The position numbers and the translations under genes are program-made. A stretch of DNA of 64,000 bases from Gnetum montanum (taxonomy: Eukaryota > Streptophyta > Gnetopsida > Gnetales > Gnetaceae): the NCBI GenBank assembly GCA_015680685.1, contig MNCI01022658.1, forward strand, positions 382,039 through 446,038, in the 5' to 3' direction. Within the stretch, counting starts at the first letter, position 1. Every line of letters begins with the position of its first letter. Below are positions 33,300 to 46,259 of the stretch, piece by piece. Under the pieces are notes generated by a model that saw nothing but the letters and a program-made list of their open reading frames with translations, was not told the origin of the DNA and searched no databases.

Positions 33300-35000
33300 A
33301 TCATCATCCTAGCCTTGTCCTAAGGAGATAAGTTTAGCTACATGAATACTTTTTCTCTATTCGATGCTATGAGGAGTTGGATCTTTGTTTATATCAATCA
33401 TTTCTTCCCATGTCTTCTTTGGTCTTTCTTTTAGTGGCTTTTCTAGAGTAGTGATGTAATGTTCCAGGATATCATCTGAAGTTTTTATCACTAAACTTGC
33501 TTATTTACCCACACCCATCCTTGATGTGAAAACCCTTATCTACCTTTTATCACATCCAGGCAATAATTTTGCACATTGTTTTTGGAGGACACCCTAGCAA
33601 GTCCTTGTCCATTTTCAAAGGTAACTAGGTCCTATGATTATTGTGCATTACATCTAGGGAATTCCCTAGCTTCTACTAAAATAGAACTCATCCATGAAAT
33701 ATGTTAAGATTTTGCAACAAGCTATCAACTTGATGCTAATTCTTCTAATATATCATGTGTCTTGCGATGTACCTAGTCAAATTATTTTAGGTTCTAACAC
33801 TCCCTTCCCCTTCTAACATCCTCTCACCTTAATCTATCTTAATAATGTAGCATATATTGATAGGATAAGGATAAGTTATATTCCATTATTACTTATTCCA
33901 AAGGAAAAAATATGATTTTTTGATAATTCTAATTATCCATTAAGCATTTTTAAAGAAATTTCATGAGTATAAAAGATCACAATTATGTAGTAGAACCAAT
34001 GAGATGTTAGTTAAGTGGTAAGACTCTTAATTTGAAAACTCGAAGTTATGGGTTTGATTCCAGTATGTAATATTGAGTTATAAAGTACTAATTGGACTAT
34101 ATGTATTAGGGATAGGTATTGTTAAAAAAAAATTTAAGTTTCAATTAATACTACCCTTGTCTCCCCTCCCACCCCAACCCTCACCCACCCATCCATCACA
34201 ACCCTATGTACTCCTTTTCCTCCTTGCCTCTATTAATGGTAACAAACTAGATTTTAATAAAATTATTGTATATAGAACTTGATTTTTTACCTTGAATTCA
34301 TCTAAAAATAAATATTTTAAAATTTTTTCAATTAAAGTGATGATACAGTTCTTATTTCTCATGTTACAACCACTTAAAGAGGTTAGGCTTTCACTCATCC
34401 AACAATCCTTCTCAAACCCTACTTAGTAGGATATGCATGAAGGCTTCATATAATGATCATTTTTTCTTCTTGATCAAGACCTAGACCTTGCACTACACAT
34501 TCTTAAATTACTATAGCTCATATAATTATTTGAAATTCTATTATAGCTTTTTCAAGTTTAAATACTATGATTGTTGCATGTGTTCTTCATTATATATAAA
34601 GCCTTCTAACCATTTATAACTTGACGTGATACTCAATGATTTTATTTATATTTTGAGAGCATTATACTTTCAAATATTTATATTTATTATTAATCTCAAG
34701 TTTTTTATTATTCAGCTAGAAAGTATCATCTCTCTTATTAGTTCTACAAATTATAACTTCTCTTTTATCAACATTCATCTTCATTTTTGTGCATTTCTAT
34801 AACTTTTCTAGTTGATGCAACATTGCTTTTAACCATATTTTTTTATTTTCAATTAGTGTTACATCATCTCTATTATTAGTTGATGCATTTAGTATTGCAA
34901 TTAGTCTTCTTAGTAATGTGAAGTTTGATAAGGATGAACTAAGGCTTAAGCCTTATGTGCAATCAATGCTACATTAGCACTTGAAGTCTCTGTCCTCAGA
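33300..35000 (-). pseudogene. RTE-type LINE, C-terminal part of reverse transcriptase (decayed)
   Basis: Read on the minus strand. Around 34860-34710 it gives DDVTLIENKKIWLKAMLHQL and KMNVDKREVIICR, the region at and after the Y/F-A-D-D box in RTE-clade LINEs. Around 33455-33320 it gives EKPLKERPKKTWEEMIDI, like the RPKKTW motif near the RTE C-terminus. A heavily mutated middle lies between. The matching N-terminal RT part is at 38700-39470 on the same strand. Confidence 0.6.
34001..34140 (+). repeat. tRNA-derived SINE, copy 5
   Basis: GAGATGTTAGTTAAGTGGTAAG (A box), ACTCTTAATTTGAAAACTCG, GGGTTTGATTCCAG (B box, 34050-34063), then TGAGTTATAAAGTACTAATTGG and TATTAGGGATAGG, ending near an A run. 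It lies within the RTE LINE remnant, so it inserted there. Confidence 0.6.
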
Positions 35001-35159
35001 GAAAACAATGTTCTCAATCATGGTTTTTTTATTATTATAGGTAAAATCCTAAGTTCTTTAACCTAGTGCTTTAGAAATACAAAATGGATTATCCTCTATG
35101 GATAAATTAGTTATATGTAATTTTGTGATTTTCAAAACATAATTATTGAGGACTCCTTT

Positions 35160-38100
35160 TTTTTAAAGGAATTTATTTGAGTTTGTACAAAGGACAATCA
35201 CTACATTTTCTCAAGTAGTCATAAATATTAACATGGAGAACTATCAGTTATTTAAATTTTTTGTAAATGACTTTAATAACTATATATATAGTAATATCTC
35301 ATTCAGATAGAGTTTAAGTTACTACTACAGAATAAAATAATGTATGTTTCAATTTACTATTTCTTCACAATGATAGAAGTAGTTGAGATATCATATGCAT
35401 TTGAAGATGGTGACTGTAATATTAAGGAGAAAAATATAGTTTACATGGAATCCATTAAAGATATTATTTTGAATGTAGCTATTCTAGAGGATATAGATTC
35501 AAAGTCCTATCAAACAGTTGAATTTTAAAGCAGACTAGTTAATTCAATTTTTATGAAGGATGAAACAATTACAAAGGATGTGTCCTTCATTGTATCATTA
35601 TTCTATTGCAATAGCCTCCTTAAAGCATTACAGAAATACAAAGACATAGGTGTTATATTTGTATATGATAATGATCTATGATTTTTCTTATGATCTACAA
35701 TAGCAAATCTATTAACTACAACTGATGAGAAGCCATTCAATGCTAAATATGCATAGGAGTAATATTGGAACATTTTGGATGTAAAAGATGTATATAAAGA
35801 CATAGTAATAAGTTTGAAAGATAAGTCAAATAATAAGGTATGTGAAGTTATATTGCATAAATAATATAGTTTATTATAACTAGGATTGTTGAAATATCTT
35901 TATTATTAATAATACATTTATCCTAAGTAGGAGACGTATGTCTTGGATGATGATGAGAAACAAAATCAACAATAAGATTTAGTAAAAGATGATATTTCTA
36001 AACAGGTTATATTTGTAATTCCTCATTAATGGTTAACTTCAAAGTAAATACAAAATACTATATTACATAGTATTATTATTGGAATTTCATAATATAAAAG
36101 TAAAAGAACCTGAGGAGGAGACACATGATCAAAGCTATGATAATGATTCTAATGATGATGAGAAAATTGAGATAGATAAGGACTTGATGAGTTTCTATGT
36201 TTACTAATGTGATGAATTTGAAAAGAAATTTCTTTAGTAATATATTAAGTTAATCCTATGAATTCTAATTTGTTATTAGGAGACTTCTTTTAAAACCCTT
36301 GGACGAGGCATAGCAAGTAGAGGTTTTGCAAGCATGCGTAAGGTTAGTATAACAAAGTATGTGGAATTTACTCAAAAAATTATTAAATCATTATTATGAT
36401 GAATTTCATTTTTAATGTTTTAGGGAAGAAGCCCACCATCATTAATGGCTCAAAGAAAAGCTAGTGTAAATAAATTAAAGAAATACAAAAAACCATTGAG
36501 ACAAATTTATGTAAATAATTTAATGTCTTCTAATTTCATATTGATCAAAGTGACAGCTCTGTCAAATGTCCTAAAAACAAAGTATGATTCTATATTTTAT
36601 TGTATCATATCATTTCAAATTAGAAAATTATTATAGTTATTATGTTTTACTAGGCATTTCTTATATTAATGATATTAAAAGAAATACTTCAAAGAAGAAA
36701 TGAGGTAGAAATCTATAATGTAGTGTGCTTTCTAGAATACTATGATGAGATGTTGCTTCTGGTGGATGATAATGCTATCACAAAAAATGATTTAAGAAGT
36801 TTAAGACCAAAACAAGAGATAGAAGATACAATATTCAAATATTATTTAAAAAAGAGTCAATCAATCCTAAAATTTCATTTAACATATTATTTTCTTTATC
36901 CATCATTACTATTCAAATTAAGTGGAATGTATAAGGTAGAATATGAACAGTTGAAATTAAGACAAAGTATCTTAATATTGATAATGCAATGAGACATTAC
37001 TTTTAACAGCTACCACGAAATATTTTTTCTAATTAACATTAAAATTGGAAGAAGCATGTTTCATTGTGTACTTCTTGTTGTCAATATCTTGACAAGTTCA
37101 ATATCATGGATCCTCTCAATAGTAATGTTGAATGTAATGAGTAAATTGATACTATTTACAAGTATCTTAAGGTGGAGGATAGTATTTAGAATAAAGAGGG
37201 TCAATTTCATTAGGGACTATGGAGACAATTATTTTAAAGAAATATACCATCGCAAAGAAATGGATATGACTATGTTGTTTATGTCGTACTTTATATTATA
37301 TATCAAAAGAAGTTATCATTTAAGGCATCAGATGTACCACTATATATAAGAAGAATCCTATGTGATATATTAAATGTGTTTAACTAGCATACAACATGGT
37401 TCTAATATTAAATAACTATTTTTAGTTTCATTTCATTATATCTTATTTAACAAGTTTATCTACCATATTTAACTTTTTAATATTTAATTATTTTCATTCT
37501 TAGTATGATTATTACTATAATTTTTAATGTGCATTATTAATATATTTACATTTAGAAACCAATTATGAAGTTTCTTTAATTGAAATAATGATATGATTAT
37601 CTAATGCATATATTGTGAAAACTTGTAAATATAAATGAAAAATTAGAAAGAAGAAAAATAGTTATATTGAATCTAAATGGGATACTTGTAAAGGATGTAC
37701 ATATTTCAAATACAAATAATTATGGATGCACAAAAGAAAATATGACATCATGCTAGGGAAAAACTACTACTATATTCAACATAGTGTGCATGAGTTTCTC
37801 ACTTAATTGAAGAAAGAAGGAATTGAATATGCATTTTTGTCTTCAACATAGTCAACTAATGTAGAAATAATAACAAACTACCTCATCAAGGATATTAATA
37901 CAAAACCTAAAATTACTTATCAAACATAATGCAAAAACCTTTATCGCAAAGGGACTTTGCTTTCAATTTTCTAAAAGCCTTAAAAATAATTTTTTGAGAT
38001 ATATGGAAATCAATACAAATGAGAGAATGGTGTGATAATTGATGACACATGTGATAAAATTCTTGATGAGCATAAAAAAAACCTTATTCAAGCCAAAAAT

Positions 38101-38690
38101 ATGATCTGAACAATCCTATAGATGACTACCTACATAGGAAGTTATTACCATCTATTGTAAATCCTATGAGTAATTAATTTAGCATTGGGGAACTAATAAG
38201 TTCCAATGAACAACTTGTAAATATTATTCAATGCTTTTATTTTGATTTATGATAGAAAATAATTACCTTCTTAGGTCTTTATTAATGATCACATTGTTAA
38301 TTTCATTTATGATCTAATGATTACCATTGAAGAACTTTTAGAAGTTATGAAAATCATGATAATCATATTGAATAACTTTATATATATATTTAATAATATT
38401 ATTATTTATTTATATTATTATTTAAATTAATAAATTTCTTAAGAAAAAGTACTCATTAGTACAACATAATCCTCGATTCAATGAGACTATAATCCATCAT
38501 TTATAAGGCTAGGGTACTCAATTTTTAAAAGGTAATAAAATATTTTGTAAATCTATTTAAGATAAAAAGGTAAATAAGGTTCCTTATATCATAATAGAAA
38601 ATTCCAACCATAAGAACATAAAACACTAAATTTTACAATAATGTAATAATGTCAGTTTAATAATGAATTTAATATAACATTTCCTGCTAT
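35160..38690 (+). mobile_element. Insertion carrying a decayed C48-protease-like gene, between two RTE LINE halves
   Basis: Very AT-rich. The two flanks carry adjacent parts of one LINE RT on the minus strand, whereas this stretch codes, in fragments, on the plus strand. Ends and target duplication could not be fixed by eye. C48 (Ulp1-like) domains ride on several plant DNA transposon groups (Mutator-like and CACTA), so a DNA transposon remnant is likely, but no transposase motif was recognised. Confidence 0.4.
36430..37349 (+). pseudogene. Ulp1-like C48 cysteine protease domain (decayed)
   Basis: In 36669-36992, LLVDDNAITKNDLRSLRPKQEIEDTIFKYYL fits the N-terminal part of the Ulp1 fold (I-T-x-x-D-L-x-x-L-x-P...W-L-x-D-x-x-I-x-x-Y). 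Around 37020-37130, FFLINIKIG, FHCVLLVVNI and, after a shift, FNIMDPLNSN fit the I-P-x-N...HW-x-L-x-V-V-N...D-P/S-L block. The His-Trp pair expected before FHCVLL is not present. Near 37258, DMTMLFMSYFILY is where the catalytic D-C-G-x-F-V/M is expected; the Cys is missing. Catalytically dead, with stops and frameshifts. Host origin is possible but a transposon cargo gene is more likely. Confidence 0.5.
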
Positions 38691-38699
38691 AGTTCTAAA

Positions 38700-39470
38700 G
38701 ATTGGAATGAAAATATTCTAAATATAATGAACCCTTCCTAAAAGTTGTATTCATGATTGGTCCACTTTAATGGCATGACTTGTAAATACATTTTTAATTC
38801 TCTTTTCTACTTCACCAATAAAAATGCTAAATCATGATGATGAAAGAGGACAATCTTACTCTATTTCTATAAAAAAGATATTACTATGAAATTGTCAAGA
38901 TTGTATAGTTTTTTATCTTTTAACTTAAAAAATACTTTTGTATAAATTTTTAATGACATTAAGTAAACCAAAATTAACTTTAAGTTTGATAAGTTTGCTC
39001 TATAATTGTTTTCTCATAATAGAATTAAATGATTTAGCAAAATCAACAAAGAAAATAAGCAATTTATCTTATGTTATTTATGCTTATTCAATACAATATT
39101 TGACAATAACCATATGATCAATCTTAGAATACTTTGTTCTGAGTCTTGATCATGAAAATGCACATGAATTATTTTTTTTCTATCCAACATTCTAATTTTT
39201 CTCAAGAATGATACCTAACAATTTTTCGAATAGGTTCTGAATCATAATCAATCTATAATTATTTAAATCTTATTTTTCTCATTTTTTGAAAAAAAAAAAC
39301 CTTAGTATCTAGTAATCATTCACTAATTATTCAAACCATTTTCAAGTTTTTCATTAAGGAGTTTACAAATCTCTACTCAAACAAACTCATCACCACATTT
39401 TAATAAGTTAGCATATAATAATTTTACATCAAATTCTCTATAAGCTAATTTTCATTTTTCTTTGTTACTT
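38700..39470 (-). pseudogene. RTE-type LINE, central reverse transcriptase (decayed)
   Basis: On the minus strand a segment near 39060-38960 reads FVDFAKSFNSI, matching the F-x-D-F-x-K-A-F-D-S-I motif of RTE reverse transcriptases, followed by LINVIKNLYKS-like residues. Near 38880-38780 DCPLSSS and FSIFIGEVEKRI fit G-x-x-Q-G-C-P-L-S-P-x-L-F. The continuing RT region is found at 35000-33300. Confidence 0.55.
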
Positions 39471-39485
39471 ATATGCATCAATTAC

Positions 39486-39720
39486 ATCCTAGAGGGGGTG
39501 AATAAGGTGGAAAAAATTTTTATTTCAATCCACAAATGAAAATCTCAAATCAAAAAGATCTTAACTACAAGATTTATTGAGATCTTTATAATGTAAAGAA
39601 TGAATGTAGATTTAGTGCTAGAAATAGAAAAATAAAGAAAAAGCATACTGAATTTATAATGGTTCAACTTAGGTCTAGTTCACTCACAAGTATAAATCAA
39701 TCTTCTTCTTTCTTAGTTCT
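39486..39720 (+). repeat. Dispersed plant repeat fragment
   Basis: Begins TCCTAGAGGGGGTGAATAAGG, and after about 150 bases has AATTTATAATGGTTCAACTTAGG and a GTTCACTCACAAG stretch. This pair (CCTAGAGGGGGGTGAATAGG followed by TTTATAGTGGTTCGGC) recurs widely in plant repeats. The class is not certain. Confidence 0.45.
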
Positions 39721-40625
39721 CTTATCTTTTAATCTTGGAATTCTTCATAGGTGTAAGCACTAGTTTCTAGGTTGCCAATCTTCCTTACACATTTGCTATT
39801 TTATAAATCATTTCCAAATCATACATTGAGAAAATGAGATTTTAGATTATTTGAAATAAATATCTCTAAAATATGAAATTTCATCTAGGCCATGAAACAA
39901 AAAAAGTACCTTACAAACAAGAGAATAAGAAGGCAAGAGCATCACATCACTCAAATTTGCAGCAAATCTACTTCATGCATAGATTAATCTTCTAGGGATT
40001 TGTGTAGATTTGAAATTCACAACTCTTCATTTACACACATATTGAAATGAATGTTAGGACTAGGTTTTATAGCTTGGAGAAGATAAGAGTTATATTTTTT
40101 GTACCTTAATCCAAATATAGTTAATTGAATTTTTGGCATCAATTACTTCATAATGCATTTTAGATTAAAATCCTTGGAACCTAATCAATATCATTTTTTG
40201 TGTTGACTTGACTATTCATTTATAGAGGTGTACGTCTTTTTAATGTAGTCAACTGCATCCTAGCGTTGACCGACCTATGAAAGTCTTTTGATTAACAATC
40301 TTTATAGTGGGATCAACCTTAGCCATAGGTTGATCAACATGTCATGATACTTGAATCTATCAATTTTACCTCATCCTTGGTTTGACCGACCTATGTCAAA
40401 ATCTATAGTAAGGAAAATTTCATCTTTAAATTTTCACTATAGTTAACCACTATAATCAAGTTGACTACATGATAAAAAATGAAAGAAATTAACTATCATC
40501 AATGTTGAGATATAAGATAGGCCACAAAATATGTCCAGGAATTTTGTCATTACAAATCATAGACATTGCCCACCAACTTTATCATATGTAAGATGTAAAA
40601 TGTCTTAGTGCATTCAAATAATTAT
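39721..40625. other. AT-rich, no gene seen
   Basis: Probably the continuing body of the dispersed repeat. It contains two imperfect GTTGACC/GGTTGATCAA stretches (about 40263-40345) but nothing that can be named. Confidence 0.3.
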
Positions 40626-43600
40626 TGCAATGTCCCGCTCATTCATCACACACCAAATAGGGAAATAACCAACTCTCTATCATGAACTATCACATGCTCA
40701 ACTAGTATTGTATACAATCAAATCAAAAATATAGTGGAATCACATAAATCACTCCTCTAAAATCCCAATACATACAATAGTTGTATAGCAAAGAAATTAT
40801 GATACCAAGTGATTGCTAGCATATATATTTCATCATAAAGATCAAATTACATTACAAGGTAACCATGTACATCCAACCCATCTAACCATCATAAGATATT
40901 AGTCTATAGAGCTAACACAAATCCATGCATCCCACATATACACAAATGTACACTAGGAGCATTATACTTAGTATCATGACTCATAGCCTCTACACCAAAA
41001 CTAGTAGTAAACAAGTCCATATTATGTATAAATACATATAATAAAATGAAAAAAATCACAACACCATGGTCAAGAACACCTTCCTCAAGTTCTCAGACCT
41101 TCTGATCTCTTAGATCTATCACTTGTAAATAAAGAAGGTTAGTACACATATTGAGAGGGAGCCTTTACACATCCCTTGCTAATGTACTATGATGTTGTAT
41201 TGGAGATGAGATATGGGGTATTTATAACCCACATCAATGATTAGTATGCATAAACTACATGCACAACATACTAGTACTCATAATGACAATCATAGCTAGA
41301 GCACAACATGGTATCATGATTCAAAACACATATCCATCTTATCAATCATGATGAGCATATCACTCTACAATCATGCATAGACTCAACATGAAAATAATTA
41401 ATCATCATCAACTCTATCAAACACATCAATAGATATACCACATAAATTGAGCATAGTAGACACAATCTAGTCTTAAGAGTTCTTAGTAACCAATACTCAT
41501 AGGCTCACAATGCATGCATCACATAGCATATTTATAACACACTAAAAATCACATACATAGCATCATAATCATGTCATCATAAATCCCTTGGCAACTAGTG
41601 CTCTAAGGATTAAGCATAATATCACAATCATACCATATCTAGTCTCCATGGTTACTTACACATCCACACTCTATAAATAGCATGATATCATTAACATGAG
41701 TACTCATCAATCATAACAATGTCTACATGTCTATTATTAGTATCATTACTTTTATCATAACTAGTGCTAGTGTTTGCTACCCCATTCATAGACCCAAGTC
41801 CCTAACCTTCTCAAGGATGAATTTGTACATGAATGTATGCCCTAAGATCCTATACTAGTCATAGGTCATGCCTATACTCTCCTACTCTTAACATGAGTAC
41901 AAAGACAAGAGCCTTGCCAATGTATCCCATTAGGGATCATCCCAACTCTTCTAATATGCCTCATCATAAACCAGTTCATATTCATTTTTTAGTACCACTA
42001 GTATGTATGCATACAACAGCATATAAATAATCTAGATACATATAAATCATAGTGTCAAAATCACATAATTGATATAACATACAACCATCATGATCCTAAG
42101 AAACTAGTACTACATGTATGAAGGAAATCCTAAGAAAATAATATAAGATACATATCATAACATAAATATCAAATGCCTATTGATCCTACGCAACTAGTGC
42201 TATAGGTGACAAGTACAAGAAATGTTGTATCACAAGGCTTATCACATTTTATGTAAAATACAGATCAAAAATTATGTCCAAATCAATGTTTACACATTAG
42301 CATAATGAAATTGCATTATCAAAATCATAAAAATCCATTTTTGGTTTGCACAAGTTACATTTTGTCGACTGTGAGCCCAGTTGTGACTTGTAAACCACTT
42401 GCACTTGTTCTTTTCAAAGGGACATGAACTAGTTGTGTCTCATGTTGACCTCATGTTGCACTCTTAAAACATGGTTATTCCCCTACCATGATCACATCAT
42501 GGCTTATACTTTTTTCATGCTCAATTGCAATCTCACCATGGATACATTATGTCTAAATCCCACTCACGATGCATGAAAAAATCAGAAACTGAAAATCATC
42601 ACAACCCTATTGTGATCAAAATGTGACTTGCACCTCATCATCCCTACACTACAATCGTACCACATGGATTCCATGATCCACATCAACATGAAAATAGTAA
42701 AACTACACATCCCAACCTTACTACCACTAGGGCATAACCCACATTAATAAAACCTTGAACCATAACCATGACATGACCTTTACTATAATTTGTGCTCATA
42801 AAGACAAGAGTAAAAAATAGAAAAATTAGAAAATAGTACATATCTCACACAAATTAATCCATCAATCCATACAAACATGTTGGTCTTGGCATCCTTTGAA
42901 AACAACAATACAAGATCAACACACCCTAGAAGTCTAATTACATCTCATCATAATTTCATCATAAGTACAATAAAGAAATCAATCAAACACTTAACTATTA
43001 TAATACATTATAATCACACAATCATCTAGCACATCCTTTTGGACTTGTTCAATCTAACATAATCCTCATGATCATGCATAGAAATATGACTACCAAACAA
43101 GAAAAAGGTAAAGAAACCTACCTTAAACCAGAAACCTGATGAAACCAAAATCTAAAACCTACAGCACCAAAATACTTCCTGCAAAATCCTTGATCCTTTA
43201 AAACTTGAACCAAAAATTCCTAACTATAGCCTACCTAGAACTAGCTTCTCAACTTCTCAAAAATTATGAGAATTAGTAAAGAGATGACTAAGAATGAAGA
43301 AGAAGTAGAAACCAAGTCGTGTAGGATTGGGAATAGGAAAAGTGATGAATGTAGTATTTTCGAACTCCTCCATACATATATAACTCCTTTTAAATCAATT
43401 CCATTTTTCTAAGGTTTCTCCAATAATTTTCCCATTGCAAATAATATCGAAGGATTTCATAGTTCACAATATATACCTAGAGTATCACATTAAAATACCA
43501 ATTGACTCTATGGACTCCATACTACATACAAAATATAATCATAAAGCCATATGAACATCATAACATATCTCAACTAGTCACCCAACTAGACATGCATAAC

Positions 43601-43854
43601 ATACTAGACTTTCTAAGATGTCATAATATAGTCCATCGAGTACCATTGATTACCAGACTATTAAAGCATAATCCCCATTCCCAAATGTTGCTACTACATA
43701 ATGAATATTATGCCTCTTCATAACAAGTTTTATCATTATCGTAACACAACTTGAAAGGGGAGTTGTAATTAAGACCCAAAAGGGCTTGTTGTAATAAAAA
43801 ACATGTCTTTTGAGGTGACCTTTGGGGGCTTGACCTACAGTATTTATACCCAGG
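40626..43854. repeat. CAT/ACA-rich, strand-asymmetric region, target of element E
   Basis: Starts near TGCAATGTCCCGC, a form seen at the start of some plant gypsy LTRs. About 3.2 kb follow, strongly enriched for A and C over G and T on the + strand and lacking long ORFs. Near the right end (43741-43854) the minus strand has GGTATAAATACTG, a TATA-like box. It may be part of a long LTR or leader of another retroelement. No coding domain seen. Confidence 0.3.
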
Positions 43855-44728
43855 TGATGAACGGTGAGGTACCCCTACACTCAACCATATGAATACAAGT
43901 GTGTATGTGTGATCTAGTTGAACTCCACAGACAGACTAGTTGTGACACCTAGACAGTTATACATTGATCGTATTTCATTGTCTTCCCATTTGGACTAGTA
44001 TTTTCTTTGTCACATATGGTTTAGTCCAGAGTGAGGTGTATGATGGGATTTCTAACACTATGCTACTCCTAAAGATAATGAAAAATAACCTTGATTAAGA
44101 AAATAAGCAATATGAAGTAAAATCTAAGCTAGCCTAAGTGCAATGAGCATCCATCCTTAATCATCCATGTGCATCTTGGACTTCATGTACTACTTTTTGG
44201 ATTACCAAGCACACATTTACTTAAAGCACTACTTGACATGCTATTGGGTTACCATGTAGTTACACTTAAATGTTCATGACTAAGATGTACTCATTCTACA
44301 TTAATAACAAGAATAGTAAATGATGATAAAAGAAATATTAACTAAGAAAATAATAATAAATAATAAATAATTAAAACAAATTAAAAGCTAAGTGAATGCT
44401 ACAATGATGGAGTAATCTTGATCTTTATTATTGATCATGTGCATGTCCAAGTATGTTACACTTGAACAAAGGTTTTGTACAATTACAAGCATCACACTGC
44501 AGGCATGCACTTGGGAAGGAAAGGAATTGAAAACTAACTCAAACCTGACAAAAAGACTCAACTCAAAGACTTACTAGCAAAAGACCCCTCCCCGTGCACC
44601 TGAGTGCTATATTTATAGGCCAAAACAGGAATCACGATATCGTGTATACAATATCATATCTAGGTTGAGATATCGTGTACTCAATATCATGTACCCAATA
44701 TTAGGACTTGGCAAACCATGATTCATCA
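43855..44728 (-). repeat. Element E 3' LTR
   Basis: TGATGAACGGTGAGGTACCCC...GATTCATCA on the + strand. U3 palindromes of GATATC/CAATATC type lie at about 44632-44700, and a TATTTATAGG box near 44611 reads as TATA from the minus strand. Confidence 0.85.
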
Positions 44729-44741
44729 TACCTCCACGACT
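44729..44741 (-). promoter_or_regulatory. Polypurine tract of element E
   Basis: Minus strand AGTCGTGGAGGTA, one interruption in the G run, directly at the LTR edge. Confidence 0.7.
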
Positions 44742-44894
44742 AAATAAAAACTCGTCCTCGAGTCAAACAAAGTGAGGAACAAGTTCATTCGATTACAAAT
44801 AGTGGATAGGTATGGGATTATTGAATGACCATGGACTATTTCATGCCACTATGTGGGATTAAAAAAAATCTAGACATAGACACAAAATACAAAA

Positions 44895-45341
44895 CTTGTG
44901 GAACTCATGTGGTTTCCTATGGTGGGCACTTCTCCATGGGTGCCTTTCCTGTGTCCTTTGCTCTAAGCTTCTGAAATTAGTACCTTTGAAGAAATGCTTG
45001 AAGTTTCTCCTCTTCTATTCGAGGATCATGAGTCGTCCATGTTGATGTTCTAATGTTTGATGGAGTCGATACTTCCCACAGACATGGTAGCTGCGGGAAC
45101 ACTTGATTGGCCTTGACATACCATGTTGCAAATAGTCGTTGTTCCTCTTCATAGGCTCTGGCCCTAACCTCTCTGCCTTTTTCTTTGCCAGATTATGTAG
45201 TGACAAGAGTTTCCTGATGGATTCTGAATGATTATGCCTCCTACTCTACATGTTTTGCATGAGATCCTTGGCTTCTATCTCCTCTTGGCATTTAGTTGCA
45301 CCTTGAGAAGTTCCTCTTTGCTATCCTCTTTTAGGGGCCAT
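44895..45341 (-). pseudogene. Accessory ORF of E, internally deleted
   Basis: The part at 44895-45180 corresponds to the C-terminal end in A and D (SNI, VCGK, AWTTH...). The part at 45185-45341 corresponds to the N-terminal start at the ATG at 45341. The middle, more than 2 kb in A and D, is gone, with the joint near 45175-45185. Only about 150 codons remain. Confidence 0.6.
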
Positions 45342-45374
45342 CTGTAATCACACAAGGACCGATTGTTAGTAAGG
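45342..45374 (-). promoter_or_regulatory. Splice branch point and acceptor (E)
   Basis: Minus strand CCTTACTAACAATC, then TGTGATTACAG directly before ATGGCC. TACTAAC and the CAG|ATG junction are retained although the ORF behind them is mostly deleted. Confidence 0.6.
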
Positions 45375-45662
45375 TTATTTAAAGAAATTCAATTATCTTA
45401 TACCTTACTCATTGCCTTTAATAAATGCTTAATTCATTGCTTAGTGTGATTCTAGAGTTAGAGATTTTTTAAGGAAGTTTCCCTAAAAGTTTAATGTCAG
45501 ACCTAATCTATTTAGGTGACACATAAAAGGACATGTAATGGTTCTGAGGAACGTTCAATTGAAATAATGATAGAGGAAAGAATAAATTTAGCAATGCAGT
45601 ACTCAGAGGGTATAAGATGATGTGGTGTTTTGCAACAAGTACAAATTACAAAAGTTATGCAA

Positions 45663-45683
45663 GTGGGTCCTCCCTAAAGCAAG
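45663..45683 (-). promoter_or_regulatory. Conserved non-coding box (E)
   Basis: GTGGGTCCTCCCTAAAGCAA plus one base; two transitions from the form in A and G. Confidence 0.55.
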
Positions 45684-46199
45684 TTCCAACTTATAATGCC
45701 CTTGCGTAACCACACCTAAAATGTCCATAGGTACTAAAAGGATTAAATGCAATCCACACCTATGCAACAAAACACACACATGTTAAATACCACCATAACG
45801 AAGTATGAATTCTATGCCACACAAGTTACAAGTTAGAAATACTTAGACAGTGAGATGAGAGGAATTGTAGAAGGGATTGTAGAGATCGAGATGTGAGGTA
45901 ATTTACCCTAAGCATAATGAATCCAAAATGTTTTGCATGCTTAAGGTACCATTAGCCTTTCACTCCAAGATCTAGACCAAGTCCATACCTCTGGTTAGTG
46001 ACATCACATTATTTCATCCAATGATAGACAACCATAAGAGCTTCATGACATCTAGGCATATGATCACTTGGCATTTTACGTAAGGGAGGAGTGATTCAAA
46101 TTTGCTATAGCACGTTTTTCTTGGTCTTTTCTTTTCTACTTCATTTCTTATTTTTTCCCTTGCTTTTCTTTTTCTCTATTTTTCTCTTTTTTTTTCTTG

Positions 46200-46201
<2 letters not shown>

Positions 46202-46256
<55 letters not shown>
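46202..46256 (-). repeat. Homopolymer T55 (A55 in the element's direction)
   Basis: Fifty-five consecutive T. The same place in A is a mixed C/T tract and in D an A/G tract, so a purine-rich tract of the element has expanded or been miscounted by the assembler. Confidence 0.9.
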
Positions 46257-46259
<3 letters not shown>

